A stretch of DNA of 64,000 nt. Source: Streptomyces sp. cf386 (GTDB lineage Bacteria; Actinomycetota; Actinomycetes; Streptomycetales; Streptomycetaceae). This document shows, piece after piece, positions 43,646-51,823 of this stretch (its first letter is position 1; each line of letters begins with the position of its first letter). The notes beneath the pieces were generated by a model that was not told the DNA's origin, made no database searches, and was given only the letters and a program-made list of their open reading frames with translations. A program made the translations under genes and the position numbers. The stretch covers positions 81,289-145,288 of the forward strand of contig NZ_FNHV01000002.1 in assembly GCF_900103585.1 (NCBI RefSeq). The letters run 5' to 3'.

Positions 43646-44430
43646 CGCCCCGGCGGCACCCCCACCAGCTTCCGGAAGTGGCGGGTGAGATGGGACTGGT
43701 CGTAGAAGCCGGTCGCGACCGCCACCTCGGCCGGCGACCGGCCCTCCAGCAGCAGCCGGCGGGCGCGGTCGACGCGACGGGACATCAGGTACTGGTGCGG
43801 GGCGATGCCGTACGCGGTGCTGAACGACCGTACGAGATGGGCGGGATGGGCCGAGACGAGCGCCGCGGCCTCGTCGAGGGCGATGCCCTGGACGACCCGC
43901 TCGTCGAGGAGTTCGCGCAGCCGCCCCGCGAGCGCCGGGTCGCGACGCGGGATGCCGGTGAGGCTCCTGGGCCGCAGGTGGGCGCGCAGCCGGTCGCCGA
44001 TGAGGGTGAGCCGGCTGTCGGCCTCCAGCTCGTCGCCGGGGTGGGCGAGGGCGGCGTGCAGTTGGCCGACGCGCAGTCGGAGCACCGGGTCGCGGAGGTC
44101 GGGGGAGTCCACCGCCGGGCCGATGAGATCGTCGCCGAGCCGGGTGCTGTCCAGGTACAGGACGCGTTTGCGGAAGCCGTGCGGGGTGGCGGGGGAGCCG
44201 TTGTGCGGGACGTGCGGTGGGAGGAGGGACACCGTGTCGTGCGGGGTGCCGTGCTCGTGCCGGTCGAGGTCGTAGCGGACGGCGCCGTCGTCGACGATGA
44301 GCAGCGTCCAGGCCTGGTGGACGTGCATCGGGTACGCGTACTCGGTGAAGTGGGCGTGGAAGACCTCGGTGACGCCCGGGACGGAGGGGCGCCACGCGGA
44401 GACTTCCTGGCGGTTCCGTGCGGCGGCCAT
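43624..44430 (-). CDS. AraC-family regulator
   Basis: 268 residues. N-terminal cupin sensor (EYAYPMHVHQAWTLLIVDDG; LLPPHVPHNGSP) and a C-terminal double HTH (IALDEAAALVSAHPAHLVRS; SPAEVAVATGFYDQSHLTRH; FRKLVGVPPGRYR). Divergent from a DUF2000 gene 49 bp away, a frequent pairing, so DUF2000 is the likely target. The start is the ATG inside CGGCCATGC; an upstream extension is not family-like. Confidence 0.88.
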   Translation of the reverse strand: MAAARNRQEVSAWRPSVPGVTEVFHAHFTEYAYPMHVHQAWTLLIVDDGAVRYDLDRHEHGTPHDTVSLLPPHVPHNGSPATPHGFRKRVLYLDSTRLGDDLIGPAVDSPDLRDPVLRLRVGQLHAALAHPGDELEADSRLTLIGDRLRAHLRPRSLTGIPRRDPALAGRLRELLDERVVQGIALDEAAALVSAHPAHLVRSFSTAYGIAPHQYLMSRRVDRARRLLLEGRSPAEVAVATGFYDQSHLTRHFRKLVGVPPGRYRNSAR

Positions 44431-44479
44431 GCAAAGAACGTACAAGACGGAGGGGGAGGGCGGCCGCCAGTCTCGCCGT

Positions 44480-44947
44480 ATGAACGACACGACCGCCACG
44501 ACTGCCATGAGCGGCACGACCGCCGCCATGGAACCCGTCCGCTTCGACACCAAGATCGCCGTCCTGCTGCGCGAGGACCTGGAGACCTGGCAGCGTCTGA
44601 ACGTCAGCGCCTTCCTGGTCAGCGGCCTGGGAACGGAGTTCCCCGAGGTGATCGGGGAGCCGTACGAGGATGCGGACGGGGTGGGCTACCAGCCGATGTT
44701 CCGCCAGCCGGTCCTGGTCTTCGAGGGCACGAAGGAGAACCTGACGACGGCCCACGCGCGCGTGCTGTCCCGCGCTCTCCCGCGCGCGGTGTTCACGTCC
44801 GACCTCTTCACCACGGGCAACGACCGCGACAACCGGGCGGCGGTGCGGGCGGTGCCGACGGGGGAGCTGGATCTGGTGGGGCTGGCGGTGTACGGGCCGA
44901 GGAACGCGGTGGACAAGGTGATGAAGGGGGCGCGGATGCACCCCTGA
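44480..44947 (+). CDS. DUF2000 family protein
   Basis: 155 residues. The core starts after a Thr/Ala-rich leader (NDTTATTAMSGTTAAME): FDTKIAVLLREDLETWQRLN, VSAFLVSGLG, QPVLVFEGTKENL and LVGLAVYGPRNAVDKVMKG. The DUF2000 fold resembles PTH2-like proteins. Role unknown. The leader could be shorter if translation began at a later ATG (MEPVRFD). Divergent from an AraC gene. Confidence 0.83.
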   Translation: MNDTTATTAMSGTTAAMEPVRFDTKIAVLLREDLETWQRLNVSAFLVSGLGTEFPEVIGEPYEDADGVGYQPMFRQPVLVFEGTKENLTTAHARVLSRALPRAVFTSDLFTTGNDRDNRAAVRAVPTGELDLVGLAVYGPRNAVDKVMKGARMHP

Positions 44948-45028
44948 GCGGGGTCTGTGCGGTGAGCGGGGTTCGTGCGGTCAGAGGGGTCCGTGCGGTG
45001 GGCCGGGTGTGGTCAGGCCGGGGTGTGG

Positions 45029-46300
45029 TCAGGCCGGGCTGACCTCGGGCTTCGCGTCGATGGGCGCCGGGTCGGTGGGCGCCGGGTCGGTGGCCGGTGC
45101 CTCCGCCGGCAGTCGCCGCATGAGCATGCCGTACCCGACCGCCGCCACCGTGCCGACGACCGCGCACATCCCCCACAGCCACTCGGCCCCGAACCGGTCG
45201 ATGACGAGGCCGGACGTGAGGGGCGCGACCAGCGCCGCCACCGACCAGGAGAGGGTGTACATGCCCTGGTAGCGGCCGCGTCCCTGGGTGGGGGAGAGGC
45301 GGACGACGAGGCCGGTCTGGGTGGGCGCGTTCAGCATCTCGCCGAGCGTCCACACGCACACGGTCAGCGCGAAGACGCCGACCGACCCGGCGAAGGCGGT
45401 GAGCCCGAAGCCGTACCCGGCGAGCAGGGACGAGACGATGAGGATCCGCCCGGCGTCGCGTCGCTCGATGAACCGGGTGACCGGGATCTGGAGCGCGACG
45501 ATCAGGACGCCGTTGATGGCGATGGCGAGACCGTAGTCGGCGGGCGAGAACCCGGCGTCGCCCATGGCGATCGGCAGTCCCACCGAGCCCTGCTGGAAGA
45601 CGAAGGCGACGAGGAAGGACAGCCCGACGATGCTCATGAAGCGCCCGTCGCGCAGGACGGTCCCGAGCCGGACCTCCTCGCCACTCTCGTCCGTCTTGGT
45701 GAGCCGGGGCCGCGACTCGGGCAGCTTGACGAACACGACGACCGCGCAGACGGCCGTCATCCCCGCCTCGATCAGGAACCCGGCGAGATAGCTGACCTCG
45801 GCGATGAACCCGGCGGCCATGGAGGAGATGGCGAAGCCGAGGTTGATGGCCCAGTAGTTGAGCGAGAAGGCGCGCACCCGGTCCTCGGGCCGCACGATGT
45901 CGGCCATCATCGCCTGCACGGCGGGCCGGGAGGCGTTGGAGGTCGCGCCGACGAGGAAGGCGACGGCGGCGATGGCGACGGGGTGGTGCACGAACCCGAG
46001 CAACGCCACGGACACGGCGGTGGAGGCCTGGGCCACGAGAAGGGTGGGCCGCCGCCCGAGCCGGTCGGTCATGACCCCGGCCCCGATCGACGAGATGACG
46101 CCGCCGAGGCCGTGCAGCGCGGCGACGAGGCCGGCGTAGGTGGCGGAGTAGCCGCGATCGAGGGTGAGGTACAACGCCATGAAGGTCGCTACGAAGGCAC
46201 CCAGCCGGTTCACCAGGGTGCTGGTCCACAGCCACCAGAACTCGCGGGGGAGCCCGGAGACGGTCTCGCGGGTGGCGCGTCTCAGGGCGGCGATGGACAC
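45029..46300 (-). CDS. MFS transporter
   Basis: 423 residues with about twelve transmembrane helices. Features: LVNRLGAFVATFMALYLTLD, the MFS motif A-like loop MTDRLGRRPTLLVAQ between helices 2 and 3, and a mid-protein loop (ESRPRLTKTDESGEEV). The drug/H+ antiporter-like pattern suggests export of a small molecule; the substrate is unknown. Start GTG (SIAALRRATRE). Tandem repeats lie directly upstream. Confidence 0.87.
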   Translation of the reverse strand: MSIAALRRATRETVSGLPREFWWLWTSTLVNRLGAFVATFMALYLTLDRGYSATYAGLVAALHGLGGVISSIGAGVMTDRLGRRPTLLVAQASTAVSVALLGFVHHPVAIAAVAFLVGATSNASRPAVQAMMADIVRPEDRVRAFSLNYWAINLGFAISSMAAGFIAEVSYLAGFLIEAGMTAVCAVVVFVKLPESRPRLTKTDESGEEVRLGTVLRDGRFMSIVGLSFLVAFVFQQGSVGLPIAMGDAGFSPADYGLAIAINGVLIVALQIPVTRFIERRDAGRILIVSSLLAGYGFGLTAFAGSVGVFALTVCVWTLGEMLNAPTQTGLVVRLSPTQGRGRYQGMYTLSWSVAALVAPLTSGLVIDRFGAEWLWGMCAVVGTVAAVGYGMLMRRLPAEAPATDPAPTDPAPIDAKPEVSPA

Positions 46301-46313
46301 AGGAATCCCCCAC

Positions 46314-46361
46314 GGATGTAAGAACCGATGCAAGTACCGATGCAAGTGCCGATGTAAGAAC
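46314..46361. repeat. 12-bp tandem repeat, 4 units
   Basis: Units GGATGTAAGAAC, CGATGCAAGTAC, CGATGCAAGTGC and CGATGTAAGAAC are contiguous, ending 13 bp before the MFS start codon (5' leader side). They could form part of the mRNA leader, or an N-terminal extension since 12 is a multiple of three. No function is known. Confidence 0.8.
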
Positions 46362-46488
46362 CTCGGGCGGCCCCCGCAACTTACAAGCGCGCCCGTCCGG
46401 GAGGCCACTGGATTAACAGATCCCGTCAACCGTCCGCTCTTCGAGCGCGGGGAGCACCCGGCCAAAGCCTTCGATTACGCTCGGACGC

Positions 46489-47250
46489 ATGGCCGACGCA
46501 CCGTACAAGCTGATCCTCCTCCGCCACGGCGAGAGCGAATGGAACGCGAAGAACCTGTTCACCGGCTGGGTGGACGTCAACCTCAACGAGAAGGGCGAGA
46601 AGGAGGCGGTCCGCGGTGGCGAGCTCCTGAAGGACGCCGATCTTCTCCCCGACGTGGTCCACACGTCCCTCCAGAAGCGAGCGATCCGCACGGCGCAGCT
46701 GGCGCTGGAGTCGGCCGACCGCCACTGGATCCCCGTCCACCGCTCGTGGCGCCTCAACGAGCGTCACTACGGCGCCCTCCAGGGCAAGGACAAGGCCCAG
46801 ACCCTCGCCGAGTTCGGCGAGGAGCAGTTCATGCTGTGGCGCCGCTCGTACGACACCCCGCCGCCCGCGCTCGAGGACGGCACGGAGTTCTCCCAGTCGG
46901 ACGACCCCCGCTACGCGACGATCCCCCCGGAGCTGCGCCCGCGCACGGAGTGCCTCAAGGACGTCGTCGTCCGCATGCTCCCGTACTGGTACGACGGCAT
47001 CGTCCCCGACCTCCTGACCGGCCGCACGGTCCTCGTCGCCGCCCACGGCAACAGCCTCCGCGCCCTGGTCAAGCACCTCGACGGCATCTCCGACGCCGAC
47101 ATCGCCGGCCTGAACATCCCCACGGGCATCCCGCTCTACTACGAGCTCGACGCCGACTTCAAGCCGGTGACGCCGGGGGGCAAGTACCTGGACCCGGAGG
47201 CGGCTGCGGCTGCCATTGAGGCGGTCAAGAACCAGGGCAAGAAGAAGTAA
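46489..47250 (+). CDS. gpmA: 2,3-bisphosphoglycerate-dependent phosphoglycerate mutase
   Basis: 253 residues, standard length. Interconverts 3- and 2-phosphoglycerate in glycolysis. Catalytic His in [33 protein letters not shown], and the second His in [16 protein letters not shown]. The final codons (KNQGKKK and stop) lie inside the 20-bp repeat marking the left end of the integrated element, so the last five codons and stop are supplied by the element and the protein is kept intact. Confidence 0.95.
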   Translation: MADAPYKLILLRHGESEWNAKNLFTGWVDVNLNEKGEKEAVRGGELLKDADLLPDVVHTSLQKRAIRTAQLALESADRHWIPVHRSWRLNERHYGALQGKDKAQTLAEFGEEQFMLWRRSYDTPPPALEDGTEFSQSDDPRYATIPPELRPRTECLKDVVVRMLPYWYDGIVPDLLTGRTVLVAAHGNSLRALVKHLDGISDADIAGLNIPTGIPLYYELDADFKPVTPGGKYLDPEAAAAAIEAVKNQGKKK

Positions 47251-47251
47251 C
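47232..47251. repeat. attL core (20-bp direct repeat)
   Basis: CCAGGGCAAGAAGAAGTAAC, the last five codons of gpmA, its stop and one base. Identical to 63706-63725. Flanking positions differ, so the exact identity ends at 20 bp, although the downstream terminator sequence is also similar at both ends. Confidence 0.9.
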
Positions 47252-47262
47252 TCGACGCCAGT

Positions 47263-47302
47263 AAGCCCCCGACCTGCGGTTTCTTCGCGGGGCGGGGGCT
47301 TC
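47263..47302 (+). terminator. rho-independent-like terminator after gpmA (element-borne)
   Basis: AAGCCCCCGACCTGCG pairs with CGCGGGGCGGGGGCTT around a short GTTTCTT loop, followed by CTTGG rather than a long T run. It starts 12 bp after the gpmA stop. It lies inside the element, which therefore provides gpmA with both its end and a terminator. Confidence 0.75.
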
Positions 47303-47310
47303 TTGGTGGG

Positions 47311-47332
47311 GCTGGGCCGCCTGTGGGCCGTC
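47311..47332. repeat. left subterminal direct repeat of the element
   Basis: GCTGGGCCGCCTGTGGGCCG and two more bases match 63577-63598 at 20 of 22 positions in the same orientation. Each unit itself contains TGGGCC twice with an 11-bp period. Position on either side of the att core suggests integrase or excisionase arm-binding sites. Confidence 0.6.
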
Positions 47333-47510
47333 AGGTGCGTCGGCGCCAGCGGCGTACGCGGATGTCGAGGACGATCAGGAGCACCACGGGGACGGCGATC
47401 TCGGCGGGAGCGTCGGCCCAGAGGGCGAGCGCGCCGCCGGCTGTGCCGATGAGAGCGATCGGCAGATCGCGGGGGTGGATGTCGACGGTCACGCCGACGC
47501 GTGGGACCAT
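47331..47510 (-). CDS. small membrane protein
   Basis: 59 residues starting MVPRVGVTVDIHPRDLPIAL, with GGAG six nt upstream. Two hydrophobic segments (LPIALIGTAGGALALW; IAVPVVLLIVLDI) and a basic end (RVRRWRRRT). It is the first gene inside the element's left end, next to the integrase on the same strand. A longer frame to 47693 lacks a ribosome binding site. No known family. Confidence 0.6.
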   Translation of the reverse strand: MVPRVGVTVDIHPRDLPIALIGTAGGALALWADAPAEIAVPVVLLIVLDIRVRRWRRRT

Positions 47511-48006
47511 AGGGCACTCCAGCTGTGCTCGGTTCACTTGCCAAGGTGATTTCTGGGACGTGGCAATGGAGACGAATGCCGCCCCTGCCCGGGCGGCATT
47601 CGCATGCCGCTGGAACTTTCCCATAGTCATCACGCGCCAGACAAACGCGCAGCTAAAAGCCGCCTTGTTCGTTTTCGTAGACGGATTGTCCACGATCGTG
47701 GACAGCTAGGGCGCTCCAACTTCTCTTGGAGACTTTCAAGACTCTCCAATCTTTCCAGAGTCGCCTCGTGCCGCTCCGTGTCGCCCTGCATCGCTCCATG
47801 CCGCTCCACGCCGCTCCGTGCCGTCCGGTGTCGCATCGTGTTGCCTGGCGCCCTCCTGTGTCATCTCGTATCGCCCTGTTCTCCAGGATGCTGCTGTTGT
47901 GCGTTAGCCAAGGAGCCCTCTTTCCTTGTAAGGGGATTCTCTTAGGTCTCCGGCTTGGCTCTCCGGTTTGGCTTTCCGGCTAAGCTTCCAGGTTGCGTTT
48001 TCCGGC
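47511..48006. other. non-coding region between integrase and left end, with short repeats
   Basis: No convincing gene. It contains low-complexity repeats: GCCGCTCC/GTCGC variants at 47765-47850 and a run of CTCCGG(C/T)TTGGCT-like units at about 47945-48010 (CTCCGGCTTGGCT, CTCCGGTTTGGCT, TTCCGGCTAAGCT, TTCCGGCTTACGT). Repeats next to the integrase gene and the att core could bind integrase. A short frame on the minus strand at 47630-47836 follows the repeats and is not family-like. Confidence 0.6.
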
Positions 48007-49263
48007 TTACGTCTTCCGCTTTCCTTGTTTGGTCCGTAAGTGCATCGCCTTGTAAGTGCTTTCAATTGCCTTCCGAGTACGCTCCTGGCTGGAAGGCATG
48101 AGGTGCGCGTACACGCGGAGCGTCAGGCCAGGGTCCGAGTGGCCGAGGTACTCGGCGAGGGCCTTGATGTTCTCTCCGGCGTCCAAGAGCACCGAGGCGT
48201 AGAAGTGGCGGAGAGCATGCATGCCGTTCTCGCGGGACTCCGCGTACGACTCGCCGGGCTTCCGGTCGGGGATCACATCCGCCGAGGCCAGCGCACGCTT
48301 CCACACTTCCTCGTTGAGGGAAGTCCGCCAGACGTGCCCACCACGCGGCCCGGTGAAGATCAGTCGCTTGGTCACCGGAGGCCCGTCTGCCACCTTCCAC
48401 GGCAAGGTGATCTCGCCCGGCGGGAACCGCTTCATGTGCTCCCGGAGCGCATCGGCGACCGGCCCGGGAAGCGGTACGTCCCGCAGCTTGCCGCCCTTGG
48501 GCGGAGCGAACACAGGCTTGCTGCGGCTCAGCTTCAGCTGCTGGACAACGTGGAGCGTGTTCGCCGCCAAGTCGATGGCGTCGACGGCGACGCCCAGGAT
48601 CTCGCCCTGACGAAGCCCGCAGCCGCCGCCCAGGTCAACCATGGTCTGGTACCGCTCGGGCATGCCGGCCCGGACGGCGAAGACCCGTTCCGCTGTCCAC
48701 GGGACGACGCGCTTGTTGTCCACGGTGGGCGGCCGGACCGAGCGGGCAGCGCACGGGTTCCGGGGAAGGTGCCCGTCGTCCACGGCCGCGCTCAGAGCTG
48801 CCCGCACGTTGGAGTAGATCGTCCGAGCGTACGAGCCACGGACACCGTTCTCCTGTAGCTGCCTCACCCAGTCACGTATGTGAGCGGGCTGGAAGGAGCC
48901 AAGAGGACGCGAGCCCAGGTACGGAAAGGCGTGCAGCCGAAGCTGCGACTCCATCGACGCCTGGGTGTTCGGATCCGGCGCGTGGGTCACCCAGTTCTCG
49001 GCGTACTGCTGGAACGTGATCCGGGCCGCGCGCGGGTCGATGTACTGCCCGCGCGCCATGTCCGCCTCAGTGTGAGCCAGCCACTGTTCAGCCAGCCGCT
49101 TCTGCCGGTCGGGGAAGCTCTTCGACTTCTCAGTGCCGTCCGGGCCGACGTAGCGAGCGCGATAGCGCATACCCGTGCCGTAGCGCTCGCTCTTGACCTT
49201 GCGTGTCTTGCCATCAGGCCCGACCTCGGTCTTGTACCAGCGGTCTTGGATGTGCCCAGCCAT
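48007..49263 (-). CDS. int: tyrosine recombinase integrase of the AICE
   Basis: 418 residues. N-terminal arm/core-binding domains (FQQYAENWVTHAPDPNTQAS; SYARTIYSNVRAALSAAVDD), then the catalytic domain: Arg I in GLRQGEILG, Lys in PPKGGKLRDVPL, His-x-x-Arg in MHALRHFYASVLLD, His in EYLGHSDPGLTL, and nucleophile Tyr in LRVYAHLMPSS. All catalytic residues are present. The start overlaps the excisionase stop by one base (TGATG). It reads toward the gpmA junction, as expected for an integrase recognising the adjacent att site. Confidence 0.94.
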   Translation of the reverse strand: MAGHIQDRWYKTEVGPDGKTRKVKSERYGTGMRYRARYVGPDGTEKSKSFPDRQKRLAEQWLAHTEADMARGQYIDPRAARITFQQYAENWVTHAPDPNTQASMESQLRLHAFPYLGSRPLGSFQPAHIRDWVRQLQENGVRGSYARTIYSNVRAALSAAVDDGHLPRNPCAARSVRPPTVDNKRVVPWTAERVFAVRAGMPERYQTMVDLGGGCGLRQGEILGVAVDAIDLAANTLHVVQQLKLSRSKPVFAPPKGGKLRDVPLPGPVADALREHMKRFPPGEITLPWKVADGPPVTKRLIFTGPRGGHVWRTSLNEEVWKRALASADVIPDRKPGESYAESRENGMHALRHFYASVLLDAGENIKALAEYLGHSDPGLTLRVYAHLMPSSQERTRKAIESTYKAMHLRTKQGKRKT

Positions 49264-49502
49264 CAGGCAGCCACCCCTTCACGCTGGGCGTCCACCCAGG
49301 CCTGCACGTCCGCCGGGTCGAAGCGGAGGTGCCGGCCGACGCGGAAGCCTCGGGGGCCGGTGCGCTTGCGGCGCCACTGGTAGACAGTCTCGACGCTGGG
49401 CAGCTCGAACATCTCCACCAGGTCGTCAGGAGTCAGGAACCGCGAGGGCAGGGCGCGCGATGCGGCTGCCATTTCCGCCGAGGAACGGCGTCGGTCAGCC
49501 AT
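49263..49502 (-). CDS. xis: excisionase-like HTH protein
   Basis: 79 residues, starting MADRRRSSAEMA. MerR-type/HTH_17 fold: RFLTPDDLVEMFELPSVETV, YQWRRKRTGPRGFRVGRHLR, FDPADVQAWVDAQ. This is the usual AICE excisionase needed together with Int to excise. Its ATG lies 8 bp inside the rep stop region and its stop is fused with the int start, so rep-xis-int is one translationally coupled operon. Confidence 0.92.
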   Translation of the reverse strand: MADRRRSSAEMAAASRALPSRFLTPDDLVEMFELPSVETVYQWRRKRTGPRGFRVGRHLRFDPADVQAWVDAQREGVAA

Positions 49503-50799
49503 GGGTGGGCTCTCCTTCCGTTCCAGGGGCGGGTTCGAGGGAGGCAGCGAGCCATGTCTCTGCTGCACTCAGGCCAGTTCCGGCGAACACCCAGTGAGCG
49601 AGGACGAGCGTGGTTTCGCCGTCCTCCGGGACAGTCGGCACGGCCTGTGCACGGCGCCAGTCGGCCCGGGCATCACGCAGGGCGCCGAGGGTGGTGGAGT
49701 AGCGGCGGGACTTGGTGGAGAAGTGGCCGCGGAAGCCGAGCATGTGCGCCCAGGCTCGAAGGCGGAGGTCCGCCAACTCTCGACGTCCGCCGAGAGACCA
49801 TGCTGTGCGGATCATGCGCTGGGCGTGGTCGCTGATCCGGGTTTGAGCCAGCTCGGCGAGGAAGCGGATCGGGCGGTCCAGGGTGCCGGTCGCCGTTTCG
49901 GCGCCTTTGGTGGCGTACTTGGCGATGTACGCCGCCACGGCTCGCTCGGTCAGCTCCTGGCCGTCGTCGAAGTCGGCGGAGCGGATGGGGCGGACGTCGA
50001 GTTGACGACCGAAGACGAAGCTGTGCGCCCGGCCGTCCACTTCCGGTCCCGCGACACGGGCGGCCGTAGCTGCGGCTTGGATGGCGTCGCTGAGCAGATC
50101 GGCCGTGGCCCACGCGGGTGGCGTGGTGTCTCCTCCCTCGGGCCCGTCGAGGCGGATTACGGCATGGAAGTGGACGGCACCGCGTCTCTGGTACTCGGCC
50201 ACCTTCGCGAAGGAGATCCGCGCGTGATGACGGAACGCCCGTTGGGTGAGGCCGGCGCGCTTGGCGACCTCCCGACGAAGGTAGATCGAGAAGCGCCGCC
50301 ACAGGGCACCGGCATGCGCGTTCCAGAGCACGGCCGCTTCGTAGTCGTACGTGTCCGGAGCGAGAGGCGTACCTAGCGCGGGATCCTGCTCGTCGTGGCG
50401 GGTGCCGCAGCGGCAGTCTCGTCCGCCGCTCGGGCGGTTGTGGACCGGCCCGAAGCTCGGAGCGGTGAACGTGGCGAAGACCCGGGGGTGCGTGGCGACC
50501 TGTTCCGAGGTGCCCTTGCCGCCGTGGAGTCCGGCGGTGATCAGGTGGTAGGTGTCGCGGCGATACGTCTCGGCGCAGGCGGCGCAGCGGGTTGCGCGGC
50601 GGTTGTTGCAGCGGACGAGGAGCTGACCGGCGGGGAGGGTGGCGGAGTCCAGGTGGTGCAGGACTCGGCCGATCTCGCCGGTTGTCTCGTTGACCGCGTA
50701 CTCAGTGCGGTGGCCGTCGAGGCGGACGGGATGGGTGCAACCGCCCAGGCCGGAGAGTTGGTGGGCCAGTTCGGGCATGGTGCCGAGCGAGGCCAGCAT
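49495..50799 (-). CDS. repSA: RepSA-like rolling-circle replication initiator
   Basis: 434 residues from the first ATG. Rolling-circle Rep motifs: FATFTAPSFGPVH (motif I), GAVHFHAVIRLDGP (HxH metal site, motif II) and AAYIAKYATKGAE (catalytic Tyr, motif III). Cys pairs in ATRCAACAETYRRD and RDCRCGTRH are typical of the pSAM2 Rep family. The ATG lacks a ribosome binding site; an in-frame ATC at 50838, seven nt after AAAGGAAG, would add MTRQTPPPLAELS if used, so initiation may be at a rare codon. Nicks the double-strand origin in the excised circle. Confidence 0.9.
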   Translation of the reverse strand: MLASLGTMPELAHQLSGLGGCTHPVRLDGHRTEYAVNETTGEIGRVLHHLDSATLPAGQLLVRCNNRRATRCAACAETYRRDTYHLITAGLHGGKGTSEQVATHPRVFATFTAPSFGPVHNRPSGGRDCRCGTRHDEQDPALGTPLAPDTYDYEAAVLWNAHAGALWRRFSIYLRREVAKRAGLTQRAFRHHARISFAKVAEYQRRGAVHFHAVIRLDGPEGGDTTPPAWATADLLSDAIQAAATAARVAGPEVDGRAHSFVFGRQLDVRPIRSADFDDGQELTERAVAAYIAKYATKGAETATGTLDRPIRFLAELAQTRISDHAQRMIRTAWSLGGRRELADLRLRAWAHMLGFRGHFSTKSRRYSTTLGALRDARADWRRAQAVPTVPEDGETTLVLAHWVFAGTGLSAAETWLAASLEPAPGTEGEPTHG

Positions 50800-50931
50800 G
50801 GAGAGTTCCGCCAGCGGGGGCGGAGTCTGCCGGGTGATGATGGGACTTCCTTTCGGCTGTTTCGGCGGTTGGGAGGGACGGCCCCGGGGCGGCGGGATGC
50901 TTGGCGGCGTTGTTGCCGCCCCGGAGGCCGG

Positions 50932-51195
50932 TCAGCGCTTGTTCGCGCCGCTGACGAGCGAGCGCAGGACTACGGCGGCGATGGCCACGGACACGGCCGA
51001 GACGGCGACCGCCGCCAGGAGCGCGGTGAGTACGACGCCCACGACGACCACGGCGGCGACCGCGCCGACCCCGACGCTCACGTACGGGGCGACCGGGCGG
51101 CCGGCGGAAGGAGCCGGGACGGGTGCGTGGTCGTGCGGGATGTGCGTGGTGATGCTCGGAACGTGGGGGGTGTCGGGCAGCTTGGGGCGGAACAT
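50932..51195 (-). CDS. SpdD-like spread protein
   Basis: 87 residues from the ATG in MFRPKLPDTPHVPSI (AAGGAG eight nt upstream). A Pro/His-rich N-terminus is followed by hydrophobic VSVGVGAVAAVVVVGVVLTA and further helices, ending SLVSGANKR. SpdD proteins of pSAM2-type elements help plasmid spread within the recipient mycelium. Lies between the rep and small spd genes. Confidence 0.8.
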   Translation of the reverse strand: MFRPKLPDTPHVPSITTHIPHDHAPVPAPSAGRPVAPYVSVGVGAVAAVVVVGVVLTALLAAVAVSAVSVAIAAVVLRSLVSGANKR

Positions 51196-51209
51196 CGTGG
51201 GACTCCTTG

Positions 51210-51404
51210 TCACTTGTGGGTGCCGTTGACGACGTCGACCCCGGTGCGGGTGCCGGATTCGATGGCCGGGGCGAGGACGGTGTGCGAGAGCCAGAAGCCG
51301 AACAGCGCGATCACGACGGCGACCCAGAGGCGGACGCCGAGGAACTTGATCGCGGCCCAGGCGATGACACCCAGGACGAAGACGAGCGGGAGCGAGACGG
51401 TCAC
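51210..51404 (-). CDS. small membrane protein of the transfer region
   Basis: 64 residues from a GTG preceded by GAGGAG. Two hydrophobic helices (LPLVFVLGVIAWAAIKFLG; LWVAVVIALFGFWLSHTVLA) with a short polar tail (SGTRTGVDVVNGTHK). Its position matches small membrane Spd proteins of AICEs. Stops 14 bp before the SpdD start. Confidence 0.78.
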   Translation of the reverse strand: MTVSLPLVFVLGVIAWAAIKFLGVRLWVAVVIALFGFWLSHTVLAPAIESGTRTGVDVVNGTHK

Positions 51405-51421
51405 GGGGTCTCCTCAGCGGG

Positions 51422-51613
51422 TCAGCGGACGCGGCAGCGGTGCGTACGGGCGGCCAGCTCGGCGGCGGCCCGGCTGTCGTAGTCGGTGGAGAAGCCGCAG
51501 CGCGGAGCCGTGCAGGCGGCGGTGTGTTTCTCGCGACCCCGGCTGTCGTAGTAGGTGGCGACCTGGACGGGGCCGATACGGACGACTCGGCGGAAGCGGC
51601 GGTTGGCGGGCAT
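51422..51613 (-). CDS. mobile-element transfer protein (SpdA-like)
   Basis: 63 residues. MPANRRFRRVVRIGPVQVAT, then YYDSRGREKHTAACTAPRCG with a possible Cys-x4-Cys zinc site and a later Cys (THRCRVR). This short family accompanies AICE spread genes. Start ATG overlaps the previous gene's TGA by one base. Confidence 0.8.
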   Translation of the reverse strand: MPANRRFRRVVRIGPVQVATYYDSRGREKHTAACTAPRCGFSTDYDSRAAAELAARTHRCRVR

Positions 51614-51804
51614 CAGTCGGTCTCCTTCTTCGTCTCGCCGGTGAAGTCGGTGACGTGCTGGGCGAGCCAGCGCAAGATCTCGTCGCCCTCGTAGCTGTCG
51701 GCGGCGAGGATGACCGGCTCGGCGATCAGCACGGCTTCGGTGAGGCGGTTCTGTCGGGTGAGCTCGGCGGCTCGTTTCAGCGCGCGGAGCGTGGAGGGGC
51801 GCAC
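51613..51804 (-). CDS. small helical protein of the transfer operon
   Basis: 63 residues from a GTG; GGAGG lies about 10 nt upstream. Sequence RPSTLRALKRAAELTRQNRL then TEAVLIAEPVIL and DEILRWLAQHVTDFTGETKK. Predicted all-helical and soluble. It is fused through TGATG to the SpdA-like gene. No known domain. It is conserved in position in this type of operon. Confidence 0.72.
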   Translation of the reverse strand: MRPSTLRALKRAAELTRQNRLTEAVLIAEPVILAADSYEGDEILRWLAQHVTDFTGETKKETD

Positions 51805-51823
51805 GGGGGAAGTTCCTCCGGTG

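Noticed and set aside
47630..47836. Minus-strand frame with repeated ERLESLESLQ-like sequence next to the integrase
   Set aside because: It follows the short DNA repeats in the attP arm region, with no ribosome binding site and no homologous pattern.
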